64,000 nucleotides of DNA from Moraxella pluranimalium. Lineage in GTDB: Bacteria; Pseudomonadota; Gammaproteobacteria; Pseudomonadales; Moraxellaceae. Shown here in pieces: positions 1 through 9,545 of this stretch. Where the stretch lies: assembly GCF_002014825.1 (NCBI RefSeq), contig NZ_MUYU01000007.1:1-64000 (forward strand), read 5' to 3'. Under the pieces are notes generated by a model. That model ran no database searches and was not told the origin of the DNA. It saw nothing but the letters and a program-made list of their open reading frames with translations. Position numbers and translations under genes: made by a program. Numbering within the stretch: position 1 is the first letter of the stretch; each line of letters opens with the position of its first letter.

Positions 1-265
1 CTTTTGGGGTGCGGTTCAGAGTAGATCGCTTTTGGGGTTTGTTTTATTGGTGGATCATATAGACTGTAAGTATTTGTTTTGGGATAAAATGAATGGAATT
101 GGGTAAATTTTGGGTGGATATTGGTTAAATTGTCCTAGATTGTCCCAAGGAATTTTATGAATACATTTGCGGAATTTTGCAAACTACCATGGCTTGAATT
201 GGGGTAAAATTATCAATGGCTAAAAAGCAGGCTTTCAGCTACAATAGCTCAATCACTTAAAAAAT
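1..265. other. Left-edge non-coding stretch
   Basis: No convincing gene is visible here. The stretch is G/T-rich on the plus strand, with TTTTGGGGT-type words near its left end, and holds only a 16-codon open frame. It probably includes the leader of the hydroxylase gene that follows. No clear -10/-35 pair or terminator can be assigned. Confidence 0.5.
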
Positions 266-1528
266 TTGGATAATCGTGTGAATTTGCAAACTAGCTATGA
301 TATGACCATCGTCGGTGCAGGTACAGTAGGCATGGCGTGTGCGATTGCTTTGGCACAGCGTGGACTGAGGGTGCTATTGCTTGAGCATAAGCCAGCACCT
401 GTGCAGGCGGATTTTGATCGTCGTCTGGCACATCGTGATGCTCGTGTGTACGCACTCAATCGTGCCAGTATTGAACTGTTTGAGTCTATTGGTGTTTGGC
501 AGATGCTATCACGGCAAGCTGACTATACTCGTATGCAAGTCTGGGCAAGGGATGGCTGCGGTGAGCTGAATTTTGGTGACGGTAAAATGATGCTTGGCTC
601 GATGGTCGAGCCGTCAGTCATCGATTATGCTTTGTGGTGTCGTGGTCAGATGCAGGATTTGGCAGATTATTTGACTGTCTGTTATGAGGCACGCCTATGT
701 GCTGATGGTATGGCAATTGATGAGATAGCAGATGGGGTGGTGTTGCGCTTTCATCATGGCGGACAACAGCGGTGTGTACGCACATCACTTCTGCTAGGTG
801 CAGATGGGCGTGGGTCGATGGTGCGTCAGACGGTGGGTATTGGTATCGAGACGCTTGATTATCATCAAACTGCCATCTGCTGCGCTATCCATACCGACAA
901 AGCGCATACGCAGACCGCACGACAGGTTATGCTACCGACAGGCACTTTGGCGCTGTTGCCGATTGCCGATTTGCATGATGACGACAATGGGCGATGGCAG
1001 TCGGTGGTGTGGACATTACCACAGGCGGTGGCGCAGGATTACTTGGCGGATTATCGACACGAACCCGATTCACTGCGTTTGCGACTTGAGCAGGCGAGTG
1101 GATTTGAGCTTGGTCGGATTTTGGCGGTAGAGTCCGTTGCCAGCTTTGCGCTATCGGCTCAGGTGGCAAGTCGCTATCACCAGGGGCGTATCGGGCTAAT
1201 CGGTGATGCAGCCCATGGGGTGCATCCTTTGGCAGGGCAGGGGCTAAACTTAGGACTACTCGATGTCATTAAACTACTTGAATGCCTAGATGCTCACAAA
1301 AATCGCTATGACAACACACTACATCCACGACTATTGCATGACTATGAGCGAGCTGCCAAGGGTCATAATGCCTTGATGATGCACAGTTTTTCGCTGATTA
1401 ACTTTGCTTTTGCATCAGGTATTGCTGACCTGAATGGCTTTAGCCATCTGCGTAGCGAAGTGATGAATGCTATTGGCAAAAATCGCACGATCATGCAGTT
1501 TTTTGAGCGCCGTGCCAGTGGGCAATGA
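266..1528 (+). CDS. UbiH/UbiF/COQ6-family FAD-dependent hydroxylase
   Basis: This is a flavin monooxygenase of the family that hydroxylates the ubiquinone ring during ubiquinone synthesis. An N-terminal FAD-binding motif (VGAGTVG, about residues 16-22) and the family signature GDAAHGVHPLAGQGLNLG (about residues 313-330) are both visible, and the length of about 420 residues is usual for the family. Which ring position it acts on (UbiH, UbiI or UbiF type) cannot be decided from sequence alone. The start is uncertain: TTG at 266, GTG at 278 and ATG at 302 are all possible, and none has a strong ribosome binding site. Confidence 0.85.
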   Translation: MDNRVNLQTSYDMTIVGAGTVGMACAIALAQRGLRVLLLEHKPAPVQADFDRRLAHRDARVYALNRASIELFESIGVWQMLSRQADYTRMQVWARDGCGELNFGDGKMMLGSMVEPSVIDYALWCRGQMQDLADYLTVCYEARLCADGMAIDEIADGVVLRFHHGGQQRCVRTSLLLGADGRGSMVRQTVGIGIETLDYHQTAICCAIHTDKAHTQTARQVMLPTGTLALLPIADLHDDDNGRWQSVVWTLPQAVAQDYLADYRHEPDSLRLRLEQASGFELGRILAVESVASFALSAQVASRYHQGRIGLIGDAAHGVHPLAGQGLNLGLLDVIKLLECLDAHKNRYDNTLHPRLLHDYERAAKGHNALMMHSFSLINFAFASGIADLNGFSHLRSEVMNAIGKNRTIMQFFERRASGQ

Positions 1529-1589
1529 GCTATTTAGCCGTGAAAAGTATTTTATAAATTTATGACACCATTTTATAGATAAATCTATC

Positions 1590-1619
1590 TTGTCAGACTT
1601 TGCGAGTTTGATTTATAAT
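1590..1619 (+). promoter_or_regulatory. Probable pgk promoter
   Basis: TTGTCA (1590-1595) and a perfect TATAAT (1614-1619) are separated by 18 bases. Transcription would begin near 1626, so a TTG codon at 1628 cannot be the translation start, which supports ATG 1685 for pgk. Confidence 0.65.
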
Positions 1620-1684
1620 TAGTAAATTTGCAGGCGGTGGGGTTGTGCCAACTGCCTTTATTCAATCAACCAAAGGATACTTTT

Positions 1685-2887
1685 ATGTCAATCGTCGCCA
1701 TGAAGTCGCTTGATTTGTCAGGTAAACGCGTGCTAATCCGTGAAGATCTCAATGTGCCAATCAAAGATGGCGTCATCACCAGTGATGTGCGCCTGCAAGC
1801 AGCACTACCGACACTCAAAGATGCGCTGGCGCAAGGGGCGGCGGTGCTTGTGGCATCACACTTGGGTCGTCCTACCGAAGGTGAGCCAGAAGCCAAATAT
1901 TCATTGGCGCCAGTGGCGGACTATCTTGCTAAGCATCTGGATGCGCCTGTGCGCTTTGAGACGGATTATCTGAGCGGTGTGGATGTCAAGGCAGGCGAGC
2001 TGGTATTGCTTGAAAATGTTCGCTTTAATGTTGGCGAAAAGAAAAATTCAGCTGAGTTGTCTGAGCAATATGCCAACCTGTGTGATGTCTTTGTGATGGA
2101 TGCTTTTGGTACGGCACATCGTGCACAAGCATCAACCGAAGGGGTAATCCGTGCAGCTGCAGCACAAGGCAAAGCGGTCTGCTCAGGCAATCTATTGACC
2201 GAAGAGCTATCAGCGCTATCTCGTGCACTGGATAATCCTGCTGCGCCTGTACTAGCTATCGTCGGCGGCTCAAAAGTTTCAACGAAGCTTGATGTACTAC
2301 TTAGCCTAGCTGATAAATGCGATAGCATCGTCGTCGGTGGTGGTATTGCTAATACATTCCTTGCAGCAACTGGTGTCAATGTCGGTGCATCGCTTTATGA
2401 GCCTGATTTGATTGACACGGCTAAAGAAATCATGACCAAGACCCAAATTCTACTGCCATCAGAAGTGGTGGTGGCTGACAAATCACAAATCGATTTTGAA
2501 GACTTTTTGGGTTCGCTTGCCAAAGCGGATGCGGTGGTCAAATCAGTCAATGACATCGGTGATAATGAGATGATTTTGGATATCTCAGAAGCCAGCGCCA
2601 ATGAGATTGCTAAGCACATCAAATCGGCAGCGACTATCCTTTGGAATGGCCCTGTGGGCGTGTTTGAAGTGGATAAATTTGGCACAGGCACTCAGATTTT
2701 ATCATTGGCGGTCAAAGACAGTGCAGGCTTTAGCATCGCAGGTGGTGGCGATACGCTAGCGGCGATTGACAAATATCAAGTGGCGGATGATGTCAGCTAT
2801 CTATCAACAGGTGGCGGCGCGTTCCTTGAGTTTGTTGAAGGTAAGACCTTGCCTGCGATTGCAGCTTTGGCTGAAAGTAACAAATAA
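1685..2887 (+). CDS. pgk: Phosphoglycerate kinase
   Basis: Phosphoglycerate kinase of glycolysis and gluconeogenesis interconverts 1,3-bisphosphoglycerate plus ADP with 3-phosphoglycerate plus ATP in the cytosol. The N-terminal substrate-binding motif ([12 protein letters not shown]), the GGSKVSTK segment and the C-terminal nucleotide-binding glycines (GGGDT, GGGAF) are present. I chose ATG 1685 (400 residues) because AAGG lies 8-9 bases upstream and the promoter maps downstream of the open frame's first TTG. ATG 1700 is a second option. fba lies about 600 bases downstream beyond a lipoprotein gene, so two glycolytic genes sit close together. Confidence 0.97.
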   Translation: MSIVAMKSLDLSGKRVLIREDLNVPIKDGVITSDVRLQAALPTLKDALAQGAAVLVASHLGRPTEGEPEAKYSLAPVADYLAKHLDAPVRFETDYLSGVDVKAGELVLLENVRFNVGEKKNSAELSEQYANLCDVFVMDAFGTAHRAQASTEGVIRAAAAQGKAVCSGNLLTEELSALSRALDNPAAPVLAIVGGSKVSTKLDVLLSLADKCDSIVVGGGIANTFLAATGVNVGASLYEPDLIDTAKEIMTKTQILLPSEVVVADKSQIDFEDFLGSLAKADAVVKSVNDIGDNEMILDISEASANEIAKHIKSAATILWNGPVGVFEVDKFGTGTQILSLAVKDSAGFSIAGGGDTLAAIDKYQVADDVSYLSTGGGAFLEFVEGKTLPAIAALAESNK

Positions 2888-2935
2888 TTTGTAATAAAGT
2901 AGCTAACTTAAGCCATTGTTACTTTTTGTTGCATT

Positions 2936-2963
2936 TGCTTGATTGTGCTTGTCAAATCAAGCA
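2936..2963 (+). terminator. Weak hairpin after pgk
   Basis: A perfect 9-bp inverted repeat, TGCTTGATT/AATCAAGCA, with a 10-base loop lies 48 bases after the pgk stop. It is followed only by TCTTTGG, so it is a weak terminator candidate. Confidence 0.4.
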
Positions 2964-3039
2964 TCTTTGGCTAAACTAAGTGGCGTAAGTAGGTCTGATT
3001 GCCCGTATTTGGGTAAGCAATCAACAAGAGAGATTAAAT

Positions 3040-3303
3040 ATGAAAAAAATCGCATTGGTAGCCCTTGCTGCACTTGTATTAGCAGCTTGCTCAAAACAAG
3101 AACAAAAAGCTGAGCCAGCACCTGCGGCACAGACTGAGCAAGTCGCCAAAGAAGCCGAAGCTGCTGCTCAACAAGTCGCCCCTGCACAAGAAGGTGCAAC
3201 AACTGAGCCTGCACCAGCTGATAATGCAGCACAACCTGCAGAGCAACCAGCGCCACAAGGCGATACAGCAGAATCAAAGGTCTCAGAAGATCAGCAGTAC
3301 TAA
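3040..3303 (+). CDS. Small Ala/Gln/Pro/Glu-rich lipoprotein, unknown function
   Basis: This 87-residue product starts with a lipoprotein signal (MKKIALVALAALVLAAC, lipobox LAAC, about residues 14-17). The remainder is low-complexity and rich in Ala, Gln, Pro and Glu, with no recognisable domain, so it is probably an envelope-anchored disordered protein. A GAGAG ribosome binding site precedes the ATG, and a strong terminator follows, so it appears to be a single-gene transcript between pgk and fba. I do not recognise a family. Confidence 0.75.
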   Translation: MKKIALVALAALVLAACSKQEQKAEPAPAAQTEQVAKEAEAAAQQVAPAQEGATTEPAPADNAAQPAEQPAPQGDTAESKVSEDQQY

Positions 3304-3335
3304 TTAGTACCACTCGTTGTGATTCGATGAGATTG

Positions 3336-3373
3336 ACAGCATCAATGAGCTATGTTCGTTGATGCTGTTTTTA
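3336..3373 (+). terminator. Rho-independent terminator after the small lipoprotein
   Basis: ACAGCATCAA (3336-3345) pairs perfectly with TTGATGCTGT (3359-3368) across a 13-base loop, and a T-run ends near 3373. Confidence 0.8.
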
Positions 3374-3436
3374 TTATTAATGTACAAAAATTTGCACACG
3401 CAAGCGATGCAAACAAGTGCAAGTGATGTGAATTTT

Positions 3437-3445
3437 TGATATAAT
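3437..3445 (+). promoter_or_regulatory. Extended -10 element for fba
   Basis: TGATATAAT is a perfect extended -10 element about 45 bases upstream of the fba start. No good -35 box stands at the normal distance, as is usual with extended -10 promoters. Confidence 0.55.
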
Positions 3446-3489
3446 AACGCTCAAATTAACACGCCCACAGGGCATCTAGGAGAATGAAT

Positions 3490-4527
3490 ATGGCATTGGT
3501 ATCACTACGCCAATTACTTGATCATGCTGGTGAGCACGCTTATGGCTTGCCTGCGTTTAATGTCAATAACTTAGAGCAAATGCGTGCCATTATGATGGCA
3601 GCTGACAAGACGGATTCGCCAGTGATTGTACAGGCATCTGCAGGTGCTCGCAAATACGCAGGTGCGCCATTTTTGCGCCATCTGATTCTATCAGCCATCG
3701 AAGAGTGGCCACACATTCCTGTGGTGATGCACCAAGATCATGGCACAAGCCCTGCAGTGTGCCAACGCTCAATTCAGCTTGGCTTTAGCTCGGTGATGAT
3801 GGATGGTTCTCTTAAAGAAGACGGCAAAACCCCTGCTGATTATGACTACAATGTCGGTGTAACTCGTGAAGTGGTCAAAATGGCACACGCTTGTGGTGTC
3901 TCAGTCGAAGGTGAAATCGGCTGTCTAGGTAGCCTAGAAACTGGTATGGCGGGCGAAGAAGACGGCGTCGGCGCTGAAGGCGTGCTTGATCACAGCCAGC
4001 TATTGACTTCAGTCGAAGAAGCTCGTCAGTTTGTCGCTGATACCAATGTCGATGCGCTTGCCATTGCGGTGGGTACATCACATGGTGCGTACAAATTCAC
4101 TCGTCCACCGACAGGCGATATCCTAGCAATTGACCGTATCAAAGAAATCCACGAAGCACTGCCAAATACCCACCTAGTCATGCATGGCTCAAGCTCAGTG
4201 CCACAAGAATGGCTAAAAATCATCAACGAAAATGGCGGTAACATCGGCGAGACCTATGGCGTGCCAGTAGAACAGCTTGTCGATGCCATCAAGCATGGCG
4301 TGCGTAAAATCAATATCGATACCGATTTGCGCCTAGCATCAACCGGTGCGATTCGTAAGTTCATGACTGAGCATCCAGCTGAGTTTGACCCACGCAAATA
4401 TTTGGCAGCGTCAATGAAAGCGATGGAAGAAATCTGCGTTGCTCGTTATGAAGCCTTTGGTGCAGCGGGTAATGCCAGCAAGATTCGTCCAATCAGCCTA
4501 GAATCGATGGTCGGATATTACAAATAA
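3490..4527 (+). CDS. fba: Class II fructose-bisphosphate aldolase
   Basis: This zinc-dependent aldolase interconverts fructose 1,6-bisphosphate with dihydroxyacetone phosphate and glyceraldehyde 3-phosphate. The class II start (SLRQLLDHA), the metal/substrate motif MHQDHG (about residues 80-85) and the later HGSSS motif are all present, and 345 residues is normal for the longer class II subgroup. The start is ATG 3490 rather than 3484: AGGAGA at 3478-3483 is six bases from 3490 but only touches 3484. The TAA stop directly abuts the ruvA ATG. Confidence 0.96.
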   Translation: MALVSLRQLLDHAGEHAYGLPAFNVNNLEQMRAIMMAADKTDSPVIVQASAGARKYAGAPFLRHLILSAIEEWPHIPVVMHQDHGTSPAVCQRSIQLGFSSVMMDGSLKEDGKTPADYDYNVGVTREVVKMAHACGVSVEGEIGCLGSLETGMAGEEDGVGAEGVLDHSQLLTSVEEARQFVADTNVDALAIAVGTSHGAYKFTRPPTGDILAIDRIKEIHEALPNTHLVMHGSSSVPQEWLKIINENGGNIGETYGVPVEQLVDAIKHGVRKINIDTDLRLASTGAIRKFMTEHPAEFDPRKYLAASMKAMEEICVARYEAFGAAGNASKIRPISLESMVGYYK

Positions 4528-5148
4528 ATGATTGGTCTAATCAAAGGACAGGTGCAGTCGCTGAATGCACCTGTTGCTTGTATTGTTACCAGTGGCGGTG
4601 TTGGCTATGAGATTGAGTTGCCGATACCGTCATTTTGTCAGCTGGTGCTTGGCGCAGAAGTTTGCGTATTTACGCACCTATCCGTGCGTGAAGATGCGCA
4701 CAGCTTGTTTGGTTTTATTGATAAGCAAGACCGTGATGTATTTCGCAAACTAATCAAAATCAATGGCGTTGGTGCAAAAATGGCACTAGCCATGTTATCC
4801 ACGCTATCGGCAGGTGAAATCAAGCGAGCTGTTGAGCAGGATAATGATGTTGTCTTAGTGCGAGTACCGGGCATTGGCAAAAAAACCGCACAGCGTATTA
4901 TCCTAGATCTTAAGGGCAAATTGGCTGAATTTGGCGATGTCTCCCCAACAGATGTTGGCGGTTTGTTTGAGCCATCGGACGCTGTCAGCAATCCAATGCA
5001 GGTGATTGCCGAAGTCGAAAGTGCATTGATAAGTCTTGGCTACAAAGAAAAAGAAGCTCAAGCCGCCATCAAAAATGCACAATCAGACGACGCCACAACC
5101 ACACAAGCCCTGCTAAAAGCCGCTTTGCGCCAGTTGTCGGGATTTTGA
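4528..5148 (+). CDS. ruvA: Holliday junction branch migration protein RuvA
   Basis: RuvA binds Holliday junctions as a tetramer and loads the RuvB helicase for branch migration in recombination and repair. The N-terminal OB-fold (MIGLIKGQV), two helix-hairpin-helix motifs (INGVGAKMA and VPGIGKKTA) and the C-terminal RuvB-contacting helices (ALISLGYKEKEAQAAI) are visible. The ATG begins on the base after the fba stop and has no separate ribosome binding site apart from fba coding sequence, so translation is probably coupled to fba. Neither ruvB nor ruvC is in the window. A strong terminator follows. Confidence 0.96.
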   Translation: MIGLIKGQVQSLNAPVACIVTSGGVGYEIELPIPSFCQLVLGAEVCVFTHLSVREDAHSLFGFIDKQDRDVFRKLIKINGVGAKMALAMLSTLSAGEIKRAVEQDNDVVLVRVPGIGKKTAQRIILDLKGKLAEFGDVSPTDVGGLFEPSDAVSNPMQVIAEVESALISLGYKEKEAQAAIKNAQSDDATTTQALLKAALRQLSGF

Positions 5149-5188
5149 TGTAGTAACAATGTCAGTGCATTGACTGTATTTTGTATTT

Positions 5189-5223
5189 AATAAAGCCAAG
5201 TAATTGATTTACTTGGCTTTATT
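5189..5223. terminator. Bidirectional terminator between ruvA and lysR
   Basis: AATAAAGCCAAGTAA (5189-5203) pairs perfectly over 15 bp with TTACTTGGCTTTATT (5209-5223), with a 5-base loop. It lies between two convergent genes and can serve both. Confidence 0.85.
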
Positions 5224-5253
5224 TGTAAATATGCAACAGTGAGTGTCTGTCAG

Positions 5254-6147
5254 TTAGTTAAAGCTTGTTTGCACATGATCATCGATAGATAGCATCGATA
5301 GCAGTGCCTGCATACTGGCTGAACGAGTCAGATTTGGGTTGGTGACGACACCTAGATGGCGTTGAAGTTCGATATTTTCTGCCATGTCAATTTTGATGAG
5401 ATCTTGATTGATCAAGGTCTCGGGTAGCACTGACCAGCCTAGACCAACAGAAACGAGCATACGGATGGACTCAAGCGGGTTGGTACTCATCGTCGCATAG
5501 GGGCGTAGGTTGTGCTTGGCAAATTCAGCCAAAGTAATTTGACTGGTAAAGGTGTTAGCAGCTGGCAAGATAGCAGGATGATGTGCGAGCTGTAGTAGGC
5601 TTACCTTTGATTTTTGGGCAAGAGGGCTAAGCGTACCTGTCACAAAGTACAAAGGATCGCTCCATAGCGTGTGATAATTGAGCCTGCGATCAAAAGTCGG
5701 CGGTAAGGTCAAAAAGGCAAGGGAAATCTCACCTTCAAGCACTGCCTTGTGCGCTTCTTCAGAATCCACAAAACGCACTTCAAGCTGTACGGCAGGATAG
5801 GACTGGATAAACCGCTTTAGCACGGGTGCAAGGTGATGTAAGCCAATATGATGGCTAGTGCCAATGACCAAGCGACCCGATGCCACTTCTTTGGCGTGCT
5901 GTAGGCTAGCTTTACACGCTTCATAATCATCGAGCCAACGACGCACAAACGGTAGCAAATCATGCGCGGCTGCCGTCGGAATGATGCTACGACCAACGGT
6001 ATCAAACAGCACCGTGCCAAACTCATCTTCAAGATTCTTGATGCGTTTGCTGACAGCGGGCTGTGTGATGTACAATTTCTCGGCAGCGCCTGAGATACTA
6101 CCTGTTTGCATGACTGCGACGAAGGTAACAAGATTGGTGGTATTCAT
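5254..6147 (-). CDS. LysR-family transcriptional regulator (possible leu operon regulator)
   Basis: This 297-residue LysR-type regulator has the N-terminal winged helix-turn-helix (TGSISGAAEKLYITQPAVSKRIKNLE, about residues 15-40) and a C-terminal periplasmic-binding-like effector domain. It points away from the leucine operon, with only a small membrane protein gene in between. A LysR gene next to leuC is a common arrangement in Pseudomonas-like bacteria, so I infer that it may control leuCDB, perhaps through the dyad over the leuC promoter. The effector is unknown. Confidence 0.85.
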   Translation of the reverse strand: MNTTNLVTFVAVMQTGSISGAAEKLYITQPAVSKRIKNLEDEFGTVLFDTVGRSIIPTAAAHDLLPFVRRWLDDYEACKASLQHAKEVASGRLVIGTSHHIGLHHLAPVLKRFIQSYPAVQLEVRFVDSEEAHKAVLEGEISLAFLTLPPTFDRRLNYHTLWSDPLYFVTGTLSPLAQKSKVSLLQLAHHPAILPAANTFTSQITLAEFAKHNLRPYATMSTNPLESIRMLVSVGLGWSVLPETLINQDLIKIDMAENIELQRHLGVVTNPNLTRSASMQALLSMLSIDDHVQTSFN

Positions 6148-6255
6148 GGTATCATCTTGGATAAAAGCGATTACTTGGCAATAGCTTAATTCATTCCAAA
6201 AAGTTTTGCAATTAAAATTTATCGGAATGTATTAATTCACGCAATTTTATGCCAA

Positions 6256-6561
6256 TTATTCATGATAAAATTCATACGCCTTATAAAACACCATCAATAG
6301 CGCAGAATAACAAAAAATACTCACCAAGCACAAAAATAAGAATAAAATCATTGACTTCTCGGTGCTGACGCTGAGTGCATAGGGGTTGTAAATTCTGCCA
6401 TTGCCACAAAATACCCAGTTAATCCCGATTTGACAGACAAATCCAAGTGTGCTGAGTGTAACAGATGATTTTTCTGCCCATGTGGGTCTGGTGCGGATGA
6501 TGAGATAGCCACAGACAAAGACAAGCACAAAGAGCAGGGTGGAAACGGCATAAATCAGCAC
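6256..6561 (-). CDS. Small three-helix membrane protein, unknown function
   Basis: The product has 101 residues with three hydrophobic stretches (about residues 2-24, 37-52 and 70-92) and a short polar tail ending in YKAYEFYHE. I chose the GTG at 6561 because GGAG lies seven bases upstream; the alternative TTG at 6567 is only two bases from it. It lies upstream of the LysR gene on the same strand and diverges from leuC. I recognise no family. Confidence 0.6.
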   Translation of the reverse strand: MLIYAVSTLLFVLVFVCGYLIIRTRPTWAEKSSVTLSTLGFVCQIGINWVFCGNGRIYNPYALSVSTEKSMILFLFLCLVSIFCYSALLMVFYKAYEFYHE

Positions 6562-6567
6562 GGTCAA

Positions 6568-6872
6568 ACTCCGTCAGTTCACTGAGTATTTACATAAACA
6601 TAACATAAAAATAACAATACTTCAACTTATACAATTTCATTCCATATAGTTATTGATTTGATAAAAATTATAAATTATTATTATGGTTATATTTTTGCTA
6701 TAATTACGCATATCTATTAAACTATAGCTAATCGAACAAGGCAAAACTTGACAATATACCATCATAAACGGACGATTGGGAAGTGCTTTTGTTTTATGGT
6801 ATAATGATTATACCGAATTAGTATAGATTGTTTAATAATTTTTAAATTTACCCAACCATTTAGGAGTACAAA
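6568..6872. promoter_or_regulatory. leuC upstream regulatory region
   Basis: This stretch of about 300 bases separates the small membrane protein from leuC and is very AT-rich. It holds a second TATAAT at 6699-6704, a consensus-like TTGACA at 6748-6753 without a matching -10, and the leuC promoter/dyad listed separately. No RNA gene or leader peptide rich in leucine codons was recognised. Confidence 0.5.
6776..6814 (+). promoter_or_regulatory. leuC promoter overlapped by a perfect dyad
   Basis: TTGGGA (6776-6781) and TATAAT (6800-6805) are 18 bases apart, and the -10 is extended (TGGTATAAT, 6797-6805). A perfect 8-bp dyad, GGTATAAT-G-ATTATACC (6798-6814), covers the -10. A weaker inverted copy, TATACCATCATAAAC, lies upstream at about 6755-6769. 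The dyad is a good candidate operator for the nearby LysR protein or another repressor. Confidence 0.6.
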
Positions 6873-8291
6873 ATGGCAGGCAAAACCCTTTATGACAAAT
6901 TATGGGACGACCATTTGGTCAAACAACGTGATGATGGCTCAAGTTTGATTTATATTGACCGTCAATTATTACACGAAGTAACATCACCACAAGCATTTGA
7001 AGGCTTAGAGTTAGCAGGTCGCAAGCCTTGGCGTTTATCGGCAAATGTCGCAACCCCTGACCACAACGTGCCTACATCAATTAAAGAACGTTCTGAGGGC
7101 GTAAACGGCATTAAAGACGAAACTTCACGCATTCAAGTGCAAACCTTGGACGAAAATTGCCAAAAATTCAACATTACCGAATTTACCATTAATGACGTAC
7201 GTCAAGGGATTGTCCATGTCGTAGGGCCAGAGCAAGGCTTGACCTTACCGGGAATGACCGTTGTCTGTGGTGATAGCCATACTGCAACACATGGGGCATT
7301 TGGCTGCCTGGCACACGGTATTGGTACCAGTGAAGTTGAACACGTTTTAGCGACACAATGCCTTGTACAAAAGAAAATGAAAAATATGCTGGTTCGTGTG
7401 GACGGTAAACTTGGCAAAGGCGTTACCCCTAAAGATGTGGTACTCGCCATCATTGGTAAAATTGGTACAGCAGGCGGAACAGGACACGCCATCGAATTTG
7501 GCGGACAAGTGTTCCGTGATATGTCTATTGAAGGACGTATGACCGTTTGCAATATGGCAATCGAAGGCGGAGCGAGAGTTGGCTTAGTTGCGGTTGATGA
7601 CAAAACCATTGAATACGTTAAAGGTCGTCCGTATGCCCCAACAGGGGAAGATTGGGACAAAGCGGTAGCATATTGGAATACCTTACATTCTGATGATGAT
7701 GCACATTTTGATACCGTAATTGTGATGCAGGGCGAAGAGATTGAGCCACAAGTTTCATGGGGAACATCACCTGAAATGGTCATTCCAGTAACGCAAAATG
7801 TACCAACCCTTGATGAGGCTAAAGACGATGTACAAAAAAATGACTGGACGCGTGCTTACCAATATATGGGGTTAACCGCAGGACAGACACTGGCTGACAT
7901 CAAGCTTGACCGAGTATTTATTGGCTCTTGCACCAATTCACGCATTGAAGATATCCGTGCGGCGGCTGAAGTGGTTAAAGGACGTAAAGTTGCTGATACC
8001 ATTAAACAAGCGATGGTTGTTCCGGGGTCTGGTCTGGTGAAAAAACAAGCAGAAATCGAGGGGTTGGATAAAATCTTTATCGATGCAGGTTTTGAGTGGC
8101 GTGAACCAGGGTGCTCAATGTGCCTTGCGATGAATGCGGATAAATTACAAGCAGGCGAACATTGTGCCAGTACCAGTAACCGTAACTTTGAAGGTCGTCA
8201 AGGTAATGGCGGTCGTACACATTTAGTGAGTCCAGCGATGGCAGCAGCAGCAGCGATTGCAGGGCATTTTGTAGATGTGAGAACATTCTAA
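6873..8291 (+). CDS. leuC: 3-isopropylmalate dehydratase large subunit
   Basis: With LeuD it isomerises 2-isopropylmalate to 3-isopropylmalate in leucine synthesis. The aconitase-type [4Fe-4S] cysteines are present as SCTNS (Cys353) and CSMC (Cys414, Cys417), and the [12 protein letters not shown] segment is intact. The length of 472 residues is normal. AGGAG seven bases upstream of the ATG fixes the start. It opens the leucine operon, but leuD lies almost 600 bases downstream because unknown genes lie between them. Confidence 0.97.
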   Translation: MAGKTLYDKLWDDHLVKQRDDGSSLIYIDRQLLHEVTSPQAFEGLELAGRKPWRLSANVATPDHNVPTSIKERSEGVNGIKDETSRIQVQTLDENCQKFNITEFTINDVRQGIVHVVGPEQGLTLPGMTVVCGDSHTATHGAFGCLAHGIGTSEVEHVLATQCLVQKKMKNMLVRVDGKLGKGVTPKDVVLAIIGKIGTAGGTGHAIEFGGQVFRDMSIEGRMTVCNMAIEGGARVGLVAVDDKTIEYVKGRPYAPTGEDWDKAVAYWNTLHSDDDAHFDTVIVMQGEEIEPQVSWGTSPEMVIPVTQNVPTLDEAKDDVQKNDWTRAYQYMGLTAGQTLADIKLDRVFIGSCTNSRIEDIRAAAEVVKGRKVADTIKQAMVVPGSGLVKKQAEIEGLDKIFIDAGFEWREPGCSMCLAMNADKLQAGEHCASTSNRNFEGRQGNGGRTHLVSPAMAAAAAIAGHFVDVRTF

Positions 8292-8319
8292 AAAAAGGTT
8301 TTTAAGATAGGGGCAAGTG

Positions 8320-8637
8320 ATGATTACTTATACAGAAGTTGTAAAAATAATCCAGCTTGACCCTATTCCTATGGCTGATGATGAAGAATGGCTATTTAGA
8401 ATTGAGATTTTAAGACATTCTCAAAAAGGTTATTTTGCACAACTTTGGCGACAAGATAGCTATGATATCAAACCAACTTTTGCTATCAAACCTGATTGGA
8501 TTGCAAGTGAAACGCTATTTGTCCAAGAAAACTACCGTCTTGAGATGTCGCATAAACCACATTATTTTGTTGATGTTGAAAGCTGTTTATCTGCCATTTT
8601 AACTGAACTGACAAAACAGTTTGATTTATCAGAATAG
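8320..8637 (+). CDS. Hypothetical protein between leuC and leuD
   Basis: This 105-residue cytosolic protein has no signal peptide or membrane segment and matches no family I know. It is acidic overall, with an aromatic-rich middle part (GYFAQLWRQDSYDIKP). ATG 8320 is preferred over the overlapping GTG 8317 because of ATAGGGG just upstream. It lies 28 bases after leuC in the same direction and must be co-transcribed with it. It is AT-rich compared with leuB. With the next two unknown genes it interrupts an otherwise standard leucine operon, which suggests later insertion. Confidence 0.6.
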   Translation: MITYTEVVKIIQLDPIPMADDEEWLFRIEILRHSQKGYFAQLWRQDSYDIKPTFAIKPDWIASETLFVQENYRLEMSHKPHYFVDVESCLSAILTELTKQFDLSE

Positions 8638-8648
8638 GAGCTATCAAA

Positions 8649-8887
8649 ATGCTAATTTCTATTGTTGAATATATGGTCAAATTGTAGCTAGCATACAAGT
8701 TATTGATAAGGTAAATTTTGTGGACTTAGATAATCAAAAACTTATTGATAAAATTTATCAAGAAGTTAAAAATTGGAGCAATGAAGATAAATTAAAATTT
8801 ATTGAATTGCTCAAAAATTCTATTGATGATGAAAGTCTCAAACAGAACTTAAATAATCAAATTGACAAATTTAAGGATTCATTATGA
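8649..8887 (+). pseudogene. Frameshifted small gene upstream of leuD
   Basis: An ATG at 8649 with AGGAG nine bases upstream opens a frame that stops after 12 codons. Removing two bases from the ATATAT tract at 8670-8674 restores one continuous 78-residue frame ending at TGA 8885-8887, which overlaps the leuD ATG as ATGA. The remaining downstream part could also be translated alone from GTG 8720 (55 residues). The C-terminal part is helical and rich in Lys, Asn and Asp. The good ribosome binding site and the stop/start overlap suggest a real gene that is broken, phase-variable or mis-assembled. I do not recognise the family. Confidence 0.55.
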
Positions 8888-9534
8888 AAAAATACACCAT
8901 TGAAACAGGCATTGTTGCACCGCTTGACCGTGCCAATGTTGATACGGATTTAATTATCCCAAAACAGTTTTTAAAATCGATTAAACGCACAGGTTTTGGC
9001 GATAATTTATTTGATGAATTACGCTACCTTGATGAAGGCTATTTGGGTCAAGATATTGCCAAACGCCCAAAAAATCCTGACTTTGTGCTAAATCAAGCGC
9101 GCTATACTGGTGCAACCATTTTACTAACTCGCAGTAATTTTGGTTGTGGTTCAAGCCGTGAACACGCACCTTGGGCATTAAATGAATACGGATTCCGCAC
9201 CATCATTGCACCAAGTTATGCCGATATTTTCTTTAATAATAGCTTTAAAAACGGTATGTTACCTGTGATTTTGACTGAAAGTGAAGTTGATGAGCTATTT
9301 AAAGAATGTGAAGCAAATGTGGGCTTTACCTTAACCGTTGATTTGGAAAACCAAAAAGTTGTTTCACCAAACGGTCGCGAATATCATTTTGAAGTAGATG
9401 CGTTTCGTAAACATTGCCTTTTAAATGGTTTAGACGATATTGGTTTAACCTTACAAGATAGCGATAGCATTCGTGCCTTTGAAGAAAAAGCCCGTGCAGA
9501 TAGACCGTGGGTGTTTAAGGATTTGGCATCTTGA
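8884..9534 (+). CDS. leuD: 3-isopropylmalate dehydratase small subunit
   Basis: This is the swivel subunit that forms isopropylmalate isomerase with LeuC. The start ([19 protein letters not shown]), the substrate-contacting [13 protein letters not shown] motif and a total of 216 residues are typical of the long gammaproteobacterial LeuD. Its ATG overlaps the stop of the small frameshifted gene upstream (ATGA). An intact upstream frame would couple the two, so the frameshift might affect leuD translation. Its own stop overlaps the first possible start codon of the next unknown gene. Confidence 0.97.
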   Translation: MKKYTIETGIVAPLDRANVDTDLIIPKQFLKSIKRTGFGDNLFDELRYLDEGYLGQDIAKRPKNPDFVLNQARYTGATILLTRSNFGCGSSREHAPWALNEYGFRTIIAPSYADIFFNNSFKNGMLPVILTESEVDELFKECEANVGFTLTVDLENQKVVSPNGREYHFEVDAFRKHCLLNGLDDIGLTLQDSDSIRAFEEKARADRPWVFKDLAS

Positions 9535-9545
9535 TTGACAAAAGT

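Noticed and set aside
7202-7783. 193-codon open frame antisense to leuC
   Set aside because: A shadow of a well conserved gene with no domain of its own.
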